From positions 1 through 20,746 of IMG/VR virus record IMGVR_UViG_3300006090_000003: 20,746 nucleotides of DNA; one strand, given 5' to 3'. Below, piece after piece: positions 20,543 through 20,746 of this stretch. The translations under genes were made by a program, and so were the position numbers. The notes below the pieces were generated by a model. It was not told the origin of the DNA and did no database searches. It saw only the letters and a list, made by a program, of their open reading frames with translations. Position 1 is the stretch's first letter, and each line of letters opens with the position of its first letter. This DNA comes from a virus.

Positions 20543-20740
20543 GCTATTTGTTGCTATTTCATACATATCTTCTATATGATGATTTAGATCAACAAGTGCA
20601 GTTGATACATCTTTAATCAATACTTTTGCATTTTCGCGACTTATACGATCGCTATTAGATAAATCAAATGTATCATTAAATGTAGTTTCTATCTCAGCAA
20701 TCTGCTCTTTAAGATCTTCTATTTGTTGTATAATAAGCAT
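20525..20740 (-). CDS. Small helical early protein, 71 residues
   Basis: Acidic, predicted mostly helical and likely coiled coil: IIQQIEDLKEQIAEIETTFN and NAKVLIKDVSTALVDLNHHI. ATG at 20740, overlapping a TAA (20740-20742) that probably ends another gene beyond the window, so the operon continues to the right. No family recognised. Confidence 0.55.
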   Translation of the reverse strand: MLIIQQIEDLKEQIAEIETTFNDTFDLSNSDRISRENAKVLIKDVSTALVDLNHHIEDMYEIATNSEETAE

Positions 20741-20746
20741 TAGGCT

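Overview
The window is part of a tailed double-stranded DNA phage genome. It is AT-rich, tightly packed, and every convincing gene reads on the minus strand, so transcription runs from high to low coordinates. HK97-type capsid genes together with a tail tube, a tail assembly chaperone and the start of a tape measure protein point to a siphovirus-like virion. The low GC, the tail-fibre style and the small-gene content resemble uncultured marine phages, such as those of SAR11-like bacteria. That host is an inference from style, not from a marker gene. No integrase, repressor, tRNA, CRISPR array, IS element, DNA polymerase or endolysin is visible. Stop codons TAA, TAG and TGA are all used normally.

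Layout in transcription order: (1) 20740-17379 is an early-type operon of small unknown genes, many joined by ATGA or TAATG overlaps, with a near-perfect sigma70 promoter inside it at 19916-19943. Two kinds of gene start are duplicated here. (2) 17398-14995 holds an FkbM-family methyltransferase, a small lipoprotein, an HNH-like small protein and two unknown proteins. (3) 14936-8721 is a block of receptor-binding or tail-fibre genes: a large repeat-rich fibre, a LamG-like protein, two paralogues sharing an N-terminal module, a fibre with nine-residue repeats, and a small putative fibre-tail adaptor. (4) 8721-3035 is the packaging and head block: small and large terminase, portal, a run of very small genes, scaffold and major capsid protein, closed by an intrinsic terminator. 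(5) 2906-1 is the connector and tail block: head-tail adaptor, tail terminator, tail tube, gp10-like protein, a tail assembly chaperone with a -1 frameshift extension, and the tape measure protein, cut by the window edge.

The most interesting signals are: three micro-ORFs of 26-36 codons between portal and scaffold, two of them single-pass membrane peptides; two tandem mRNA hairpins that each show the Shine-Dalgarno core AAGGA in a five-base loop, placed between the capsid terminator and the connector gene; the frameshift arrangement of the tail chaperone; repeated gene-start cassettes in the early operon; and a five-fold nine-residue repeat in a tail protein. The fibre block lies upstream of the terminase rather than after the tape measure gene.
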